DNA of 64,000 nt, from positions 65,423,528-65,487,527 of the forward strand of contig OX393576.1 in NCBI GenBank assembly GCA_947652605.1. The letters are read 5' to 3'. A program made the translations under genes and the position numbers. Source of the DNA: Elmis aenea (taxonomy: Eukaryota; Arthropoda; Insecta; Coleoptera; Elmidae). Shown here piece after piece: positions 30,507 to 43,235 of this stretch. The notes below the pieces were generated by a model that worked only from the letters and a program-made list of their open reading frames with translations, had not been told where the DNA came from and made no database searches. The first letter of the stretch is position 1. Each line of letters opens with the position of its first letter.

Positions 30507-31082
30507 TAGCTAATAAATTCCAACAACTTTTGTAAAAAAAAACTTTTTTGTTACTCCCCTTATAACAAAGAATAAATAATTTGTCTTACGATTAGCTTAA
30601 TTTTTAACCCGACGCATCCACCAGATTTCTTTTAAAAACAAAAAACCCGGCACAGACGGCCTGTGCACATAAAAATTACCCGACAGTGAAAGAGTTTTAA
30701 AGTTAATAAATACAGTAATATTGCTATAACCTGTTTATTTTTAAAGATAAACCTAACAACATACATTAATGAAACGAGCAATAAATTCTCTTTTTAATGA
30801 ACTCAAGTTTGGCTTATATCTCAAAAATCAAATGTGCCATAACTTTTTAGATATATTTAGCTGATTCTACGTTAAAATATCTACAGAAATCATTTCACAT
30901 TTTGATTTTAACATAGATTTATTTACCATTGAAAACATCATCTGTTTTCAAAGTATTTAAAGAGGTTGAATTTGCCTTGAAATTCTGCCCAACTTTGCCA
31001 ATTTAACCGACTATGTAACTCTTATAATAACAAAGTTACCATACAACACATGTAGATTATTGTCGCCCTGTATAAGAAGTTT
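30507..31082. repeat. continuation of the interrupted repeat and a second mariner-type fragment
   Basis: 30507-30640 continues the copy broken at 28990. From about 30700 the text matches 18180-18636 and 38450-38900 (ATTAATGAAACGAGCAATAA) and ends with TCGCCCTGTATA at 31082. Confidence 0.55.
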
Positions 31083-32692
31083 TAAGCCGTTAGTTATAAT
31101 TCAAAATTGTTTTATTCATTCCTTAAAAAAGTGCAAAGACTATAGTTCAAAGTTTACAATGTAAGAGTTTAAAAAGTTCCTTTTTTTATTAAAAAGATAT
31201 CTCGGTTTGCCTTTAAAATTAAACAAACTAGTAATTTTTAACGTTGTTATCTATTGTCGCTTCAGGTTTACGAAGAACATTTTCTAAACTCTTTCAGGTG
31301 TAACAATGCAATTACTTAACTCATAAATTAACTTCTCTGAGCACTAAATTCATGCCGTATTTACATCTCAATGTACCTCATTCGTGCTACAGGTAATGCC
31401 CCTGGGTTCTATTTCCTATTGCAATCAGTTCCCACTACTCTCATAATTTCTGCAAATGCAGCTACGATTAGTACACTAATTCAAAAGGTCCTGAGTGAAT
31501 TACTACGCATGGATATACTTGAAATCGATTGTCTTTTATCGTTACGAAACTTTGAACAGTTTTATAATTAATTTTGTTGTACTTTTTTTATTACATTGTG
31601 GTTTTTAGATATCGATTTGGAATCACTTCAAATTTATATCGAAGATTATCTCTTGCAAAAAGTATAACATTTTTTTGCTAAATCCTGGTGTAATCATACA
31701 CAAAATTATTCTTGACTGAGCATAACTTATGTTTACAAGGAAACCAACTTCATAATAAATAACTTACGATGTAATGAATAAATAACGGGTATTCATCATC
31801 TTATCTTTAATACAAACGACGCAAAAGCTGTTACATACCTCAATCTATGTATGAAATGTTTTAAACAATACATTATTCATATTTTTACTGCTTTTTTTTA
31901 TCATAAAAATAATGAATATAAGTGACTTATTATATGTTTAAAGTTTTATAACCTACTTCAAAAAGTAAATGCATACTTTTTTATAATACTATAAAAAAAT
32001 TAACCTCTGAATTTCTGTTTTTTTTTTATTACTGAGCCCATTTAATACCGAATTTTGTTTCTTTATGGTTAACAAAAGCTTACACTTTAGTATAAATTTC
32101 ACAGCCGTAGTCTGTCAAGTTTGTCAGATTAAGTGAAACGTACAGTCGCGATTCAGACAAAGGTTTATAAATTATTAACTAAACCTCTCAAAGTTTAAAA
32201 TTTCACTTTAGAGAACGCTTGCTAAGAGCACTCGCTGCTCTAGGAGAACATTCCATAAAATTGAGTTCTCACCCCTTCGTTATTTTATTGAGTGATAACA
32301 ATTTGTTTGTTTTGCCACAATTCAGAGATACACAAAGTAGTGTTTTGTTCAATACAATGATTTTGTGAATGAAAATATTATGAAACCCAATTTTTTTCGA
32401 TTTTTGTTATGTAACACAAAGAAATCTATCAACTAGAGTAAAAAATATATAGGTTGTCCTTTTAAAAAATATGGACACGGTTGGCCGAAAAAACAATTGA
32501 AGTAGGTACGTCAAAATGTAGCTAACAATTTGCCGTACATTTTTAATATAAAACATTATTGTTAATAAATCATACCAAAATGAAGTTTTTTATTATCATA
32601 GATACAGTATAAAAGAAATAGAAAATTATTATGTATTTATTGTTTTTCAACATGTACTAATTTAGTACTGTTACGTTAGATTTGAAATACTG
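31083..32692. other. unrecognised intergenic DNA
   Basis: A 66-codon frame at 31371-31571 lies in a less AT-rich patch but shows no signature and no supported splice sites. Confidence 0.3.
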
Positions 32693-32700
32693 CTTTAAAT

Positions 32701-34077
32701 CAGGATTGGGTAAAATTTGATAATTATTAAAAAATCCAAAATCATTGATTTAAATTTAAAAAATTACGATTTTTTTAAAGAAACTTGCCTATTTTTCCTT
32801 TTTACAACTAATTTATTCGTTATTCACCCTACATTATATCTTCTATATAGCGTCATTCAAAAAGTATCAACAAATGAAAAAGTTTTTTTATTAAAAATTT
32901 CTCAGAAACTTTTATTCTTGATAAAAGTTGGTGGATAACCTAAAATTAATTTTAAGATGAAATGCATTTCATAAAAATTCATACTATACTAGATTTTAGC
33001 GATTTCAGAAATATTTCAACAACCTCATATTAAGAGTTAGAAAAACAACTGCATAGAGAAAGATTGTTTAGATTTTGAAAATACGATCAAAGGTGAAATT
33101 TGTCGTTAAAATTTGAATTTTTATTTTTATAGTAATTTTAACATCAAAAAGTCTGCAAAAATGAAAAAAACTTTTTATTATTAGTTTCTCAAATAATTTT
33201 ATTCTTGAGAAAAGTTGATGCATGATCTTAAACTAATATTAAGTTAAAAAAAGGTTCAAAATAAATTCATATAACACTAGATTTTAACGATTTTAGAAAT
33301 ATTCGAAAAGAGAGAAGTGCCCTTATTTTAAAAAGTTTTAAAAAGTTTAAAAAACGTTGTTTACTATTTAAAAAGAATATTAAATAAATTATCGTTTTCC
33401 CTTGATTTTTTTAACTTCCTAAATAAAAGCACTTTAATCTTGTAAATTGTTCTAAAATCACTAAAAGCTACTTTGTATGAACTTTTATCGAGGTTTTTAA
33501 ACTTGAAATAAGTTTTAGACCATGCACCAACTTTTCTCAAGAATAAAATTTTCCGATTATCGATAATAAAAAACTTATCTATTAGTTGCAAACTTTTTGA
33601 ATGTTGACACTTCTATAAAATTCGAAAATGAAATTAAAACGTCAAATTTCGTATTGTCATATTTTGATTTCTAAACAATTTCTTCCCATGAATTTTTTTG
33701 TTTTTAAAATAAGGGTACTTAACTTTTGCGAATATTTTTAAAATGCTTAAAATCTAGAATATTTTTCCATCTTAAAATTAGTTTTAGGTCATGCATCATC
33801 GTTTATATCAGGAATAAATTTTTTTGAGAAATCGATAATACAAAACTTTTTCAATTTTGCAGAGTTTTTGAATGAGACTGTAAATCTTTTGAATATAAAA
33901 TTAATTATCATTGTGAAAATTTACAAAGTAAATCTACCGGATGCGTCTCTAACAAGAAAATTCCTGTAGAGACTTTATTGCTCCCTTAAGTTTGAGTTAA
34001 ATCATGATTTACATTTTAAAAAATCAGCTGATTTAAATCATGACTTAAATCAATTGATTTAAATCAGGCCAACCCTG
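32701..34077. mobile_element. 1.38 kb hAT-type non-autonomous element
   Basis: Ends CAGGATTGGGTAAAATTTGA and (inverted) CAGGGTTGGCCTGATTTAAA are flanked by CTTTAAAT (32693-32700) and CCTTAAAT (34078-34085), an 8 bp duplication with one mismatch, as expected of hAT. Inside, one module of ~100 bases is present four times, twice direct (32868, 33155) and twice inverted (33508, 33770), so the element is itself fold-back. No transposase is visible. A second right end lies at 57484-57527. Confidence 0.7.
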
Positions 34078-34085
34078 CCTTAAAT

Positions 34086-36199
34086 CCAATATTGTTTTAT
34101 TGGTGTATCATAGAATTTTGCTTGAAGGTTTCTTAAATCATGTTCATGTATTCACAATGTTTTTGAAGTTAAGATAAATCATCAAAGTGTTTGGTCACAT
34201 ATACATGAAAAGAATCGTTAGTAGAATTTTACTCATAAAAACGACAACTTGGTAAATGTGTGTACCTTTGACAAATAAAAACAGCTTGTTAAATAAGTAG
34301 ATATTGATTTTTAACGAAAATAAATTGGGAAACAGTTTTTTTTTTTTGTTATGAACCAGATATAATGGATTAAGTCGATTCGACTTGTTGTCACAAGAAT
34401 TGTAGTGGCTTTGTGTAAACAATTAAAATTCCGATCGGAAAAAAAACAAGGAAGGTCCATAGGAAATCAAACAAAAGCATTATAGGTGATCACAATATTA
34501 ACAACAGATTCTGCACCACCAATAATGGCACAGCACTTGGAAAATTACAGTAAAAACAAACCTTTATTATCTTTTCTCTGATGAATGTTAATTTTCCTCA
34601 AATAATGTCAATACCGCAAGGGCCATGGAAGCTAATTGTTGATTAGTCAAGATATTTAATTTTGAAAAACATTTATTTAAGCAAAAGTTTTCATTTTATA
34701 CGCAAGTTTTTCCATTATTTTTTTTTTTGTTAAGTGCATTTTGATTTCACGAAATTGCAGAACAGACCAACCTTACAAATGTTTACAAAAAAACTAAACT
34801 CGGTACATGATCACATTTTTTCTTGCGGAAGATACATAAGTATTGGAATCTATTGGAAAACATAACAACAGGCCATTAAATAATGGTTTAAAAGTCCCTA
34901 GCGAAAAGTCGTCACGATAAACACAAATTTCAGTTTTTATCTTGTTTATCAATAAAACGGTTTGTCCGCTTTCACTCTTTCAATATGCGTGGAAGTAAGG
35001 GAAGAATAAACGTCGATAGAACATCAAAAATTGCTACGAATCCTTCAAATGGCACTTATTTGCTGATCTGTCACATTCGCAAGCGATTGGGGAATCGGAA
35101 TGTTATTCGTTACAAGATTCTGCTAACGTTGACCATACCAAGGTATTCGGCTAATTCGTTTTTTTTTTTCTATCACAACTTTCTAAATAAGGTAATTACT
35201 GCTAATGGGATTCTGTCCCAAACTTTTGGTAGTTGAAGTTATGTGTTCGTTCATTCAATTTATAAATATTAGTAGTAGGTAACATCTTTCGTCCCTCATT
35301 ATTTTGTGAAATGCGTTGTAAGTTTATTATTATAAAACTATAGTTAACTTTTAATAAGCCAGAAACAAGAGTTTTTTTTTATTCTATGGCTACATTAACG
35401 TTAATATTTTTTCCTTGCTACTGTTTCATAAAAATAAGCACTTTAAAGAGTTTAACCTAACTTAACCTGCTTGACGTTTTTTCTCCATTCACAATACACC
35501 ATCAATATGGTGTCAGGTGTCACAAACGCAATTTTTAACAAAACTTTTTAGGAAAACCATGAACAGGTAGACAAAAATTCTGCTTTAAATATTACGTTTA
35601 ACATTTTTCTTATTTGTAAATAAATAAAATTTTATTAAATACCTAATTCAGAAATTTAGAAGTTGCCTTTTGAGGTTCAGCTGTGTAAGACTTATATTGG
35701 ATTAAGCAGTTAATAGCTAAAAATATGAATAAAGTTAACACAAAAAATAAACGTACAACTTTTGAATACACGTTTTTGCTTCTAATATTATTTTATATTA
35801 TGCAACAAGCTACTCGACTTCCCTTATACAAGGTTTAATGTGCCACGATATGTTTTGTTCAAGTAAACGTCAGTTTAAATATTTTCTCTCGCGCTTTAAA
35901 GCATTCGAACATTGCGGTTCAACACACTTGGAATATACGTTCCAGCATAAAAATCTTACAGTACAGCGCTTTCAAGCTGAATAAACCTAAAACTTAATCG
36001 TATCTTCCACATTCCTCACATGTGTGAATTATTGAAACGAATAAGGATTTGCAAACCTTTAACGTTTTAACATGAAACCGCTTGTGTTTGTTGTTGTTTT
36101 TGATAACAATTCTTGCACAATCGCAAAAGAAAGAAAACGTTCTAATACTGTCTAACTAAGTTTGAAAGCATGATGTTATTACTGAGCCTAGGTAAGATA
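34086..36199. other. unrecognised intergenic DNA
   Basis: 2.1 kb without a supported gene. The 83-codon frame at 34985-35236 has no family signature. Confidence 0.35.
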
Positions 36200-36201
36200 T
36201 A

Positions 36202-36611
36202 CAGGGTGTCACAGATTATTTCTAGTATGAAGATCTCGATTATTGTAGGAAATACAGGTTTGTTTAAATTAGATGAATTAATTCTTAGTATGAGAGGAGC
36301 CCCAAACAATTGTTAAAAGTACAAAATGCTTCGTGCTTCAGATGTTATAGCAAAAAATATAAAAGTCGAATTTCTTTTTCTCTCATAACTTTTTTGTATT
36401 AATCATTAAATTAATTTTATTAGTACTTTCTTAAGGTACTTTTTAATGTAGAATGTAACGGTTATTTTAGAATTTTTTCACCACTTACCATTTTTTTTAA
36501 ATTGATTGTAGCTCCTCTCATCCTTAGGAATAATTTATCTAATTTCACCTAACCTGTAACTCTTATAATAAACGAGATCGCTATGCTGAAAATGTTATCT
36601 GGGACACCCTG
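36202..36611. repeat. 410 bp MITE with ~110 bp inverted ends, TA-flanked
   Basis: CAGGGTGTCACAGATTATTT and its inverted partner (AAATGTTATCTGGGACACCCTG side) are flanked by TA. The inverted match runs over about 110 bases each side (GAGAGGAGCCCCAAAC against GTAGCTCCTCTCATCC). Confidence 0.75.
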
Positions 36612-36613
36612 TA

Positions 36614-38185
36614 TATGGCAAAAAAACGAAAAATAACGGTGTAAAGTGTAACGAGGTATCATTTACTTGTAATCACAGAAATTGGGACACGTTTTATATA
36701 AATAAATATTTTTAATTTGATAACTATGAAACCATTACAAATTTTTTGTACCTTTAAGGATTACAATTTAATAAACTTCACTAAAAATTATTTTGAATGA
36801 GATTAAAACCACCAAATCAAAGTAATTAGTTAAACTTATCACATTCCATTAGCAATCTGAAGTTGAAACGAACTGAAGTTGAAACGACATTTTCAGGGTA
36901 TATTTTTTTGCATAACCATAACGGCCATATGCATATCTCTTTCATCCTCCAAATTGGGGTACTAAATAAAAGTGGATGGCTTACAAAAATGATATAAAGC
37001 GAATCGTAAATAAGCTGCCCATTTTTATTCAGCTCACCGAATTTGATTCATTCAGGAGTCAAAAATATATTTTCTGCTATTCAATTCACGTAACAACTTG
37101 AATCTCAAAAACTTGTTACACTCGCCATGTGAAAGTAAGAAAGCATTGCGTACGCAAAAAATTCACTTCAGTTTTTTAATTACACTTCTTCTAGATCGTT
37201 GGTCATTTTAATCGTTTTGAATGAACATGGGATTTTTGCATTTCACCCTAGTTTTTAAAGAAAATTCGTACATAAACAATAAATAGGCACTAATCATTCC
37301 TGGATTACAGCTAGTTTTGAAATAATTTTTTTTTTTTTTTTAGAGACTCGTCAATTTTTTTTTTCTTATATTGCTGAAAAACTTGCACAGACAGCGAAAA
37401 TCTGTGTGATCCATTGAATTTAGAGCATGTAATTTATTTAAGAACAGTTATCAAAATTAAAACAACGTTTACAAAGTTCTAAAATGTTTTGTCTTTAGAT
37501 GCTGTAGGTGTAGAGTTTAGACTTAAGTAAGTAGCTTAATGGCAATTATGTACGTAGTCCTATTTAAAGTTTAATTTTAACTGGCAACAAGTGTACCATC
37601 TTTTATAGATAATCCACTTGCCACAACCAAAAGTGCGCGTGAATACACGTCACAACTGGTTCTCAAATAAAGAAATGTGTTGATGTAAATGCACGTAAGG
37701 ACATTATTTGGTCTCGAATATATTTGTGTGGCGCTTAGCATTCTAAAGTGAGAATTCTGCAGCCTCTTCTTGTCGGAACTTGACGGGTTAGTACGGTTGA
37801 AAGATGACAGAAGTGCTTTTATAAACTGAATTACATGGCTGTGCACCAGGGCCGTAGATACGACTTAATGAAGGGTGGAATTTGATAGAGAAACATATTT
37901 TTCTTAAGGATAATACACAAAACATGTGCCACGATTTGCTACAGAGAAACAAATCATCAAGTATGAGCTTTAGTCTTGTCTATAAATAGGTTTCCCAGTG
38001 AGTGGTCCTGAAACTTCTTTATTTGAAGACATAGGGCTTTGGAGTTTGTTGTATTTACAAAGTGTGTAGAGAGCTACAAGATCGTTTGAAGTGTGTAATT
38101 GTATTTTATATAAATTAAACCGCATTAAACCCTTGACGCAATATTCACGCTAAACCAGAAAAATGCTGTGAGAAAAACATGAAAC
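36614..38185. other. unrecognised intergenic DNA
   Basis: The 89-codon frame at 37577-37846 (minus) has no recognisable signature. At 37850 CAGGGCCGTAGATACG looks like a hAT-type end without a partner. Confidence 0.3.
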
Positions 38186-38187
38186 TA

Positions 38188-38925
38188 TAGGGTGGCCCAT
38201 TGGCCATTGAAACACAAAACAAAACATCTCATAAATAAACTAGCTGTACTTAATTAAACACAAAAAAACTTGAATAATTTAAGATATTTTTCAAATGATA
38301 ATAATTTATGATTTTTCAATTACTATTACTATTGAATCTAAATTATAACATGCGTTCAAAGTGTAGCCCACTTTCCATGGGCAATGCAAATTTGAGATCT
38401 GCACTTTGAAGATAATAATGTTTTTCTAAGGGTGTCTTTTATTATTTGATAAAATGTTCTTAAAATAACAAATTTTAAAAAGACAGTTGAATACAATTGA
38501 TAAATTAATACAAAAATATTGTAATTTACTTGTTTCAAAGACAAACCTAACAACCCATCCATCGATAAAACGAGAAAAAATTCTCTTTTTATTGGTGTCA
38601 CAGCCAACTACAACAATAACTAAAATAAGAAAGTTGATGTTAAACTAACAGAAACAAAAGAAGATGGGTAAAATTTATTAACAAATTTGAATTCTACGCA
38701 GAAAAGTATCCCAATAGTGTCGAAAAATATTTTGAGTGATTTTAAATGAGCAAAATTCAAAACCGTAATTTTTTTTGTGAACAGCGCAAAAACTGCGATT
38801 TTTTTGTAGAATACTTGCTCTTTATTATAGATCATTTTGACTCATTTAACCACTTCTATATCTCTTACCATTTATGAGATCCCATGCTGTTCCCGATAAC
38901 TGGGGTTTACATACAGTACTTTAAA
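38188..38925. repeat. mariner-type repeat, inverted relative to the copy at 44.4-45.0 kb
   Basis: Left end near CTATAGGGTGGCCCATTGGC, right end near CATGCTGTTCCCGATAACTG. Text around CACAGCCAACTACAACAATA and AGAAAGTTGATGTTAAAC recurs inverted at 44810-44870. Confidence 0.55.
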
Positions 38926-40799
38926 CTAAAATCAAAGTATGTAGAAATTTCATAACAGGAATTTGTGTTATTCCAAACTATAATTAAATTTTAAACATAA
39001 TGAAACAGGATAGTGGAATTAGAGAAATATTTATCACGGTCAATTAGTAATACGTATATCAAATGATATTGTGCATCAATTATATTTTGTTAGAAGGAAT
39101 TAAATTCTTTCATTTGGACCTTAAAACAAAACTGTTTTTGCGTGCAGAGTCTGTAAATTTATGATGTATTTCACTATTAAGAAATAATTTGCACACATTT
39201 CAAAAATATCTACAAGTGGGTTTGTAATTTTTAATAAATAAGTAAATATCTCTTCAATAGTTTACGGTTTATTAGTAGTACTCTGAAATTTAAACACACT
39301 GCTAATACTAACCAATTTAAAATGCTGAACTGCCTATAAACAATTGAGTGAAAAGTAAACGATTCTTATTATAATTCAAAAGGAAAGCCGCGCTTAATTA
39401 AGTTCTTGTTGCATTAGCTACGTAAATTTCAGTGATTGGAGTTTTATAATTCATACCGGTTTAACAAACCGCTGTCAAGTTGACACTAATAACTAAGAGT
39501 AATAGTCTGATCGGGTTAACTAAATTGTCCTACGCAAACATTATTAGAGCTTACCCCGTGTCGCACAGTTAACTTGGTCTGTGTATTTACACTCCTTTAT
39601 GCTATTTTGGTCTCCAAGCAATTAAGCCTGTCGTATAATTTTTGTTTGTTCTGCTTTCTTTAAAAAAACATGGCTTTGGTGTGCTGTATAACCTGTTTAT
39701 AAATAATGTTTGAATTATTTATAATTTCTTCATTTTTAAAAGACATACTGCATGAAAAAGTTTTGCTCGGATTCGTGTTTAAATGTTTCTTTTGGCCTTA
39801 TGATAATTGTTAATGATAGTTTTTGTCATTAATTAATCCTTTTGCTTTATCAATGTCTACTTAATGAGAGAGGAAATTTAAAGATAAAATATATCTAATT
39901 GCTGTTTTATTATAAAAGGCTGTGCATTCCATATTGGAATAATAGCCGCTCGTTGGAGCCCTACTGACTATTATTTTTCGGATAGTCACTCCGCTATTTC
40001 TGTTTATTCACTTCCTATGGGTTGCTGTTTGTCTTTGCATCTTGTACGATTTGCTTCCATGTTTTCCTAACAAATTTTACGTCTCAATAAAAATTATTCA
40101 ATACAAATTTTTCATGTTTCTCTGTTGAACAGTTTTTGCCATTTTCGTTTAAACCCAAAAATCAATAAATATTTTTCTTCATTTTCAACATCTTATTATA
40201 AATATTCCACATACCTATATTCGTTATCGTTAAAAATTAAAGTTGTATTGTGACTAGGGTTAATCATATAGTAACTATTTAAATTTGCCATTGGTGGTAA
40301 AACATTTACTTAAATTTTTATCTCTGAAGGTTTACAAGATCCCCATGTTGTTCATGTTAAAATATACACTAGGTACTCTTTATAGTGGAACAACGAAGCT
40401 AAATTATTAGTTAAGAACACTGCTCGTTGACGATACTTTCAGGTATTCGCTCGCTATCCTCCAACCTCACTTAAAAACTTTTCGTAATTCGCTAAGTGCA
40501 ATATTATCTGTACACAACTTAAGCTGTCAGTGCTTTGAAGGATCAAAAATTGAGTAACGTTTACAATAAGGTTTAATCTTTAGCTTTTAACGTTCTACAA
40601 GAGAACTGATGGATATTTCCTGTTTTATGTAAATTGATGTACAAAAGTTTGAAAACTTCCAGCGCAAATTTTTGTATACGTAGGGTTTTCAGAGTAATAT
40701 AAACAAAATTTATTGAAATTTGATCGTATTATTTAACTAAATCAAGTAAGTAATAACAACCGGTTTTAATTTTAACGAAGTTTCCTTAAATAATTCACC
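38926..40799. other. unrecognised intergenic DNA
   Basis: 1.9 kb without a supported gene. A TATAAAAGGC motif at about 39915 is not accompanied by other promoter signs. Confidence 0.3.
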
Positions 40800-40807
40800 T
40801 TTGAGTG

Positions 40808-40989
40808 AATGGGCGTCCACAGGGGAAAGGCAAACGGGACACTTGCCTCTCCCTGAGATCGAGTACTCCATTAATGACCAAATGAAAGAGGGTCAAGTTG
40901 GAAGTTCGTTAAATATTTTAATGAATTGCTGATAGCATCAGTTGTCTGCCAGCTTTGCCCCCCTGGTTAATTTTCTGAGGACGCCCATG
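40808..40989. repeat. 182 bp hAT-type MITE
   Basis: Ends AATGGGCGTCCACAG and (inverted) CATGGGCGTCCTCAG are flanked by TTTGAGTG (40800-40807) and TTTGAATA (40990-40997), six of eight bases shared. The interior is GC-richer than its surroundings. Confidence 0.6.
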
Positions 40990-40997
40990 TTTGAATA

Positions 40998-41654
40998 TAA
41001 ATATTTACGTATTTGCTAGAAGCGTAATATCAAAAAGCAGTGGCTTATACAATAGTTAATTCCATAAATCAAAGTACTTAACAAAAGCAATAAAATTATT
41101 TATCATTAAACCTACATCCAGAGCACTCTGTATACCACCTTAAACATCTTTGATGTTGTTATTTCATTTATACTAATCCATTTGACGCGCCTTGAAGCAA
41201 CGCGAATAATCTCATTAGAGAAGCTTCAAGGGGGATATTTTGCAAAATGCAAGTGTGTCACAAATTTAATACTACAGCAATATATCATAATTATAAATAA
41301 CTACCATCGGAAGGTTTTTCCACGGATGCCTTTTTTGCAAGAGTAAATGGTCCATCGACCACACAAAGAAAAATTACGACAAAACATTAAAAACCATTAT
41401 TCATTATCTTTTGAAACAGCACTAAATATAAATGTACCTTTTATTTATATAAAAAAGCATATATAGAATTTTATAATAGAGCTTTGTGTGCATTTCAAAC
41501 TGTCAATAACATTATACTTTTCATAGGTAACGTTTTTTGCGAACTTCATCTACAAGCTTATTTATATTTCAGTTTTAGCCCGGAATTTCGTTAATTATAA
41601 GCGCTAGAGCATACTTTGGAAAAGTTTCTATTGATTAAGAGAAAAAAACGAAAC
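40998..41654. other. unrecognised AT-rich DNA
   Basis: Nothing that I can support. Confidence 0.3.
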
Positions 41655-42262
41655 TTCTCAACTCCTTTTGAGGATTTTTTCGTGTTCTGAGTCCATTTCC
41701 GCCATGCCCTTCTATCTTTTGCTAGTGTTTTCATTTCTTCTTGTGTTTTTCATTTTTCTGACCCAAATTCCCTTTTTCTTCTTGGTTTCTCTCTTGGCTG
41801 GTTTTCCAATTTCCATTATTTTTCTCGTAATTCTGTCAGGTTTCATTCTTACTATATGGCCATACCAGTTAAGTTGTTTTTTTTTTCTTTTTTCTACTCT
41901 TGCTAAAAGCTGCTTGTTCTCCTAGTTTTAATTCTACTTGCTCTCTTAGTCTCTTTTCTAGATTTTTGTGTATAGTTTGTAGCTAGTTTGGGCTAAACAG
42001 ATTGGTCCGTAATTTTCACATTGGGTACTCCTTTCTTGCATATTGGTATCTAATAGTAAATTATTTTCCCATTCCCTAGATATTTGTTGCATTTCCCATG
42101 CTTCTTTGCATATCGCCCATATCCAATCTATTTTTCTCCCAGCCATTTGTTCATCTCTGGTATTTTGTCGCCTTATCCACTTGCTTTTCCAATTTTGATT
42201 TTTTGTATTGCGTCTTCGACTTCTTCCCTCTTAATTTCTTCTTGGTGGTATGTTTGTTCTTC
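41655..42262 (-). pseudogene. LINE remnant with the reverse transcriptase core deleted
   Basis: Reading the minus strand from 42262: EEIKREEVEDAIQKIKIGKA (start of the polymerase region), then WEMQQISREWENN and QCENYGPICLAQTSYKLYTKI (fingers), then LEKRLREQVELKLGEQAAF. It then passes directly, at about 41890, into the LINE C-terminal region (QLNWYGHIVRM, RITRKIMEIGKPARK). The palm with motifs A to C is absent. The plus-strand frames here (41668-41925, 42084-42290) are antisense shadows. Confidence 0.75.
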
Positions 42263-42934
42263 TCTTTTTAAACCGATGCAAATGGCTTAAAACCTCTTAT
42301 GCGCGGAATTTATGACCTCACTAAAAAATATTACTCTAAAATCCTTTAAATTAAGATTTACAAAAGAATTAATACAGTAAAAAATATAATTGTGTTTTTC
42401 ACTTAAAATTAAACGATTTTTGTAAAACAAAAAATTTCTGTTGTATACAGTTGCATTTTATAAACGAACACAACGAATCAGCAATATTAAACAATGATTG
42501 TTTGATAACAAATAAAAGAAATAAGCAAATACGAACGCCCTTAGTTCAAACAAAATCACTCTATTCGTTTGTCCAGTCTGCAACAACATTTTAACCAACA
42601 GTAAATATTATAGATCGTGACTTTGGGAAAGCAACGTAAGTGCCGTACCAAAGCATTAATAAATATTTTATTTCTTAAATTATATATTTCCCCCATTGAA
42701 CATTATTTATAAATGGATGTGTAAATAACCGAAATACAAAAATTTACCGCAAGCCATCAACTACTGTTAATATTAAAGTTAGGGAACGAAGAAAAATGGA
42801 AATTAAATATTAATATGTGAACGATTTAGGACTTTTAAACTAAATTTATTTATTTAGTGTTGTCATTTTTATATAAGCAGTATTTTTTATAACAACAATG
42901 TTGAGGAGCAACAGTTATTTAGTTTTTTAAAAAT
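42263..42934. other. unrecognised AT-rich DNA between two LINE remnants
   Basis: No frame or repeat end that I can support. Confidence 0.3.
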
Positions 42935-43235
42935 TATATTCTACGAAAAAATACTAGAACAGAAGCTAACAAAAATGTTAGATTAACAGAATCACAAAGT
43001 GGATTTAGAAAAGGTAGGAGTGTTCAGGACCACATATTCACAATTAAACAGATTATAACTAAATCTACAAAGGATGGACACAAGAAGACTGGTAAAGAGA
43101 GTGTGGGAAGCAAGAATACAAACAAAGAGGAAAAGATGAAGACCGAGAGAAACATAGGAAAAGGCGGTAACAAAAACCGTGGAGAAGAAAAATATACTTT
43201 TAAATAAAGAAGATTTCTATGAAAGATGAACACTT
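42935..43235 (+). pseudogene. LINE remnant with the reverse transcriptase core deleted, opposite orientation
   Basis: Readable text starts near YEKILEQKLTK, continues RLTESQSGFRKGRSVQDHIF and KQIITKSTKDGHKK, then jumps (about 43085-43095, with a frame change) to the C-terminal region LVKRVWEARIQTKRKR. It ends in stops. The palm motifs are missing, as in the neighbouring copy, but the junction is at a different place. Confidence 0.7.

Noticed and set aside
37847..37900. A hAT element starting CAGGGCCGTAGATACG
   Set aside because: No matching right end in the following 2 kb.
41668..42290. Hydrophobic plus-strand frames that look like membrane proteins
   Set aside because: Antisense of the basic C-terminal region of a LINE; Phe/Leu-rich reading comes from complementing Lys/Arg codons. 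The same applies to 45734-46136.
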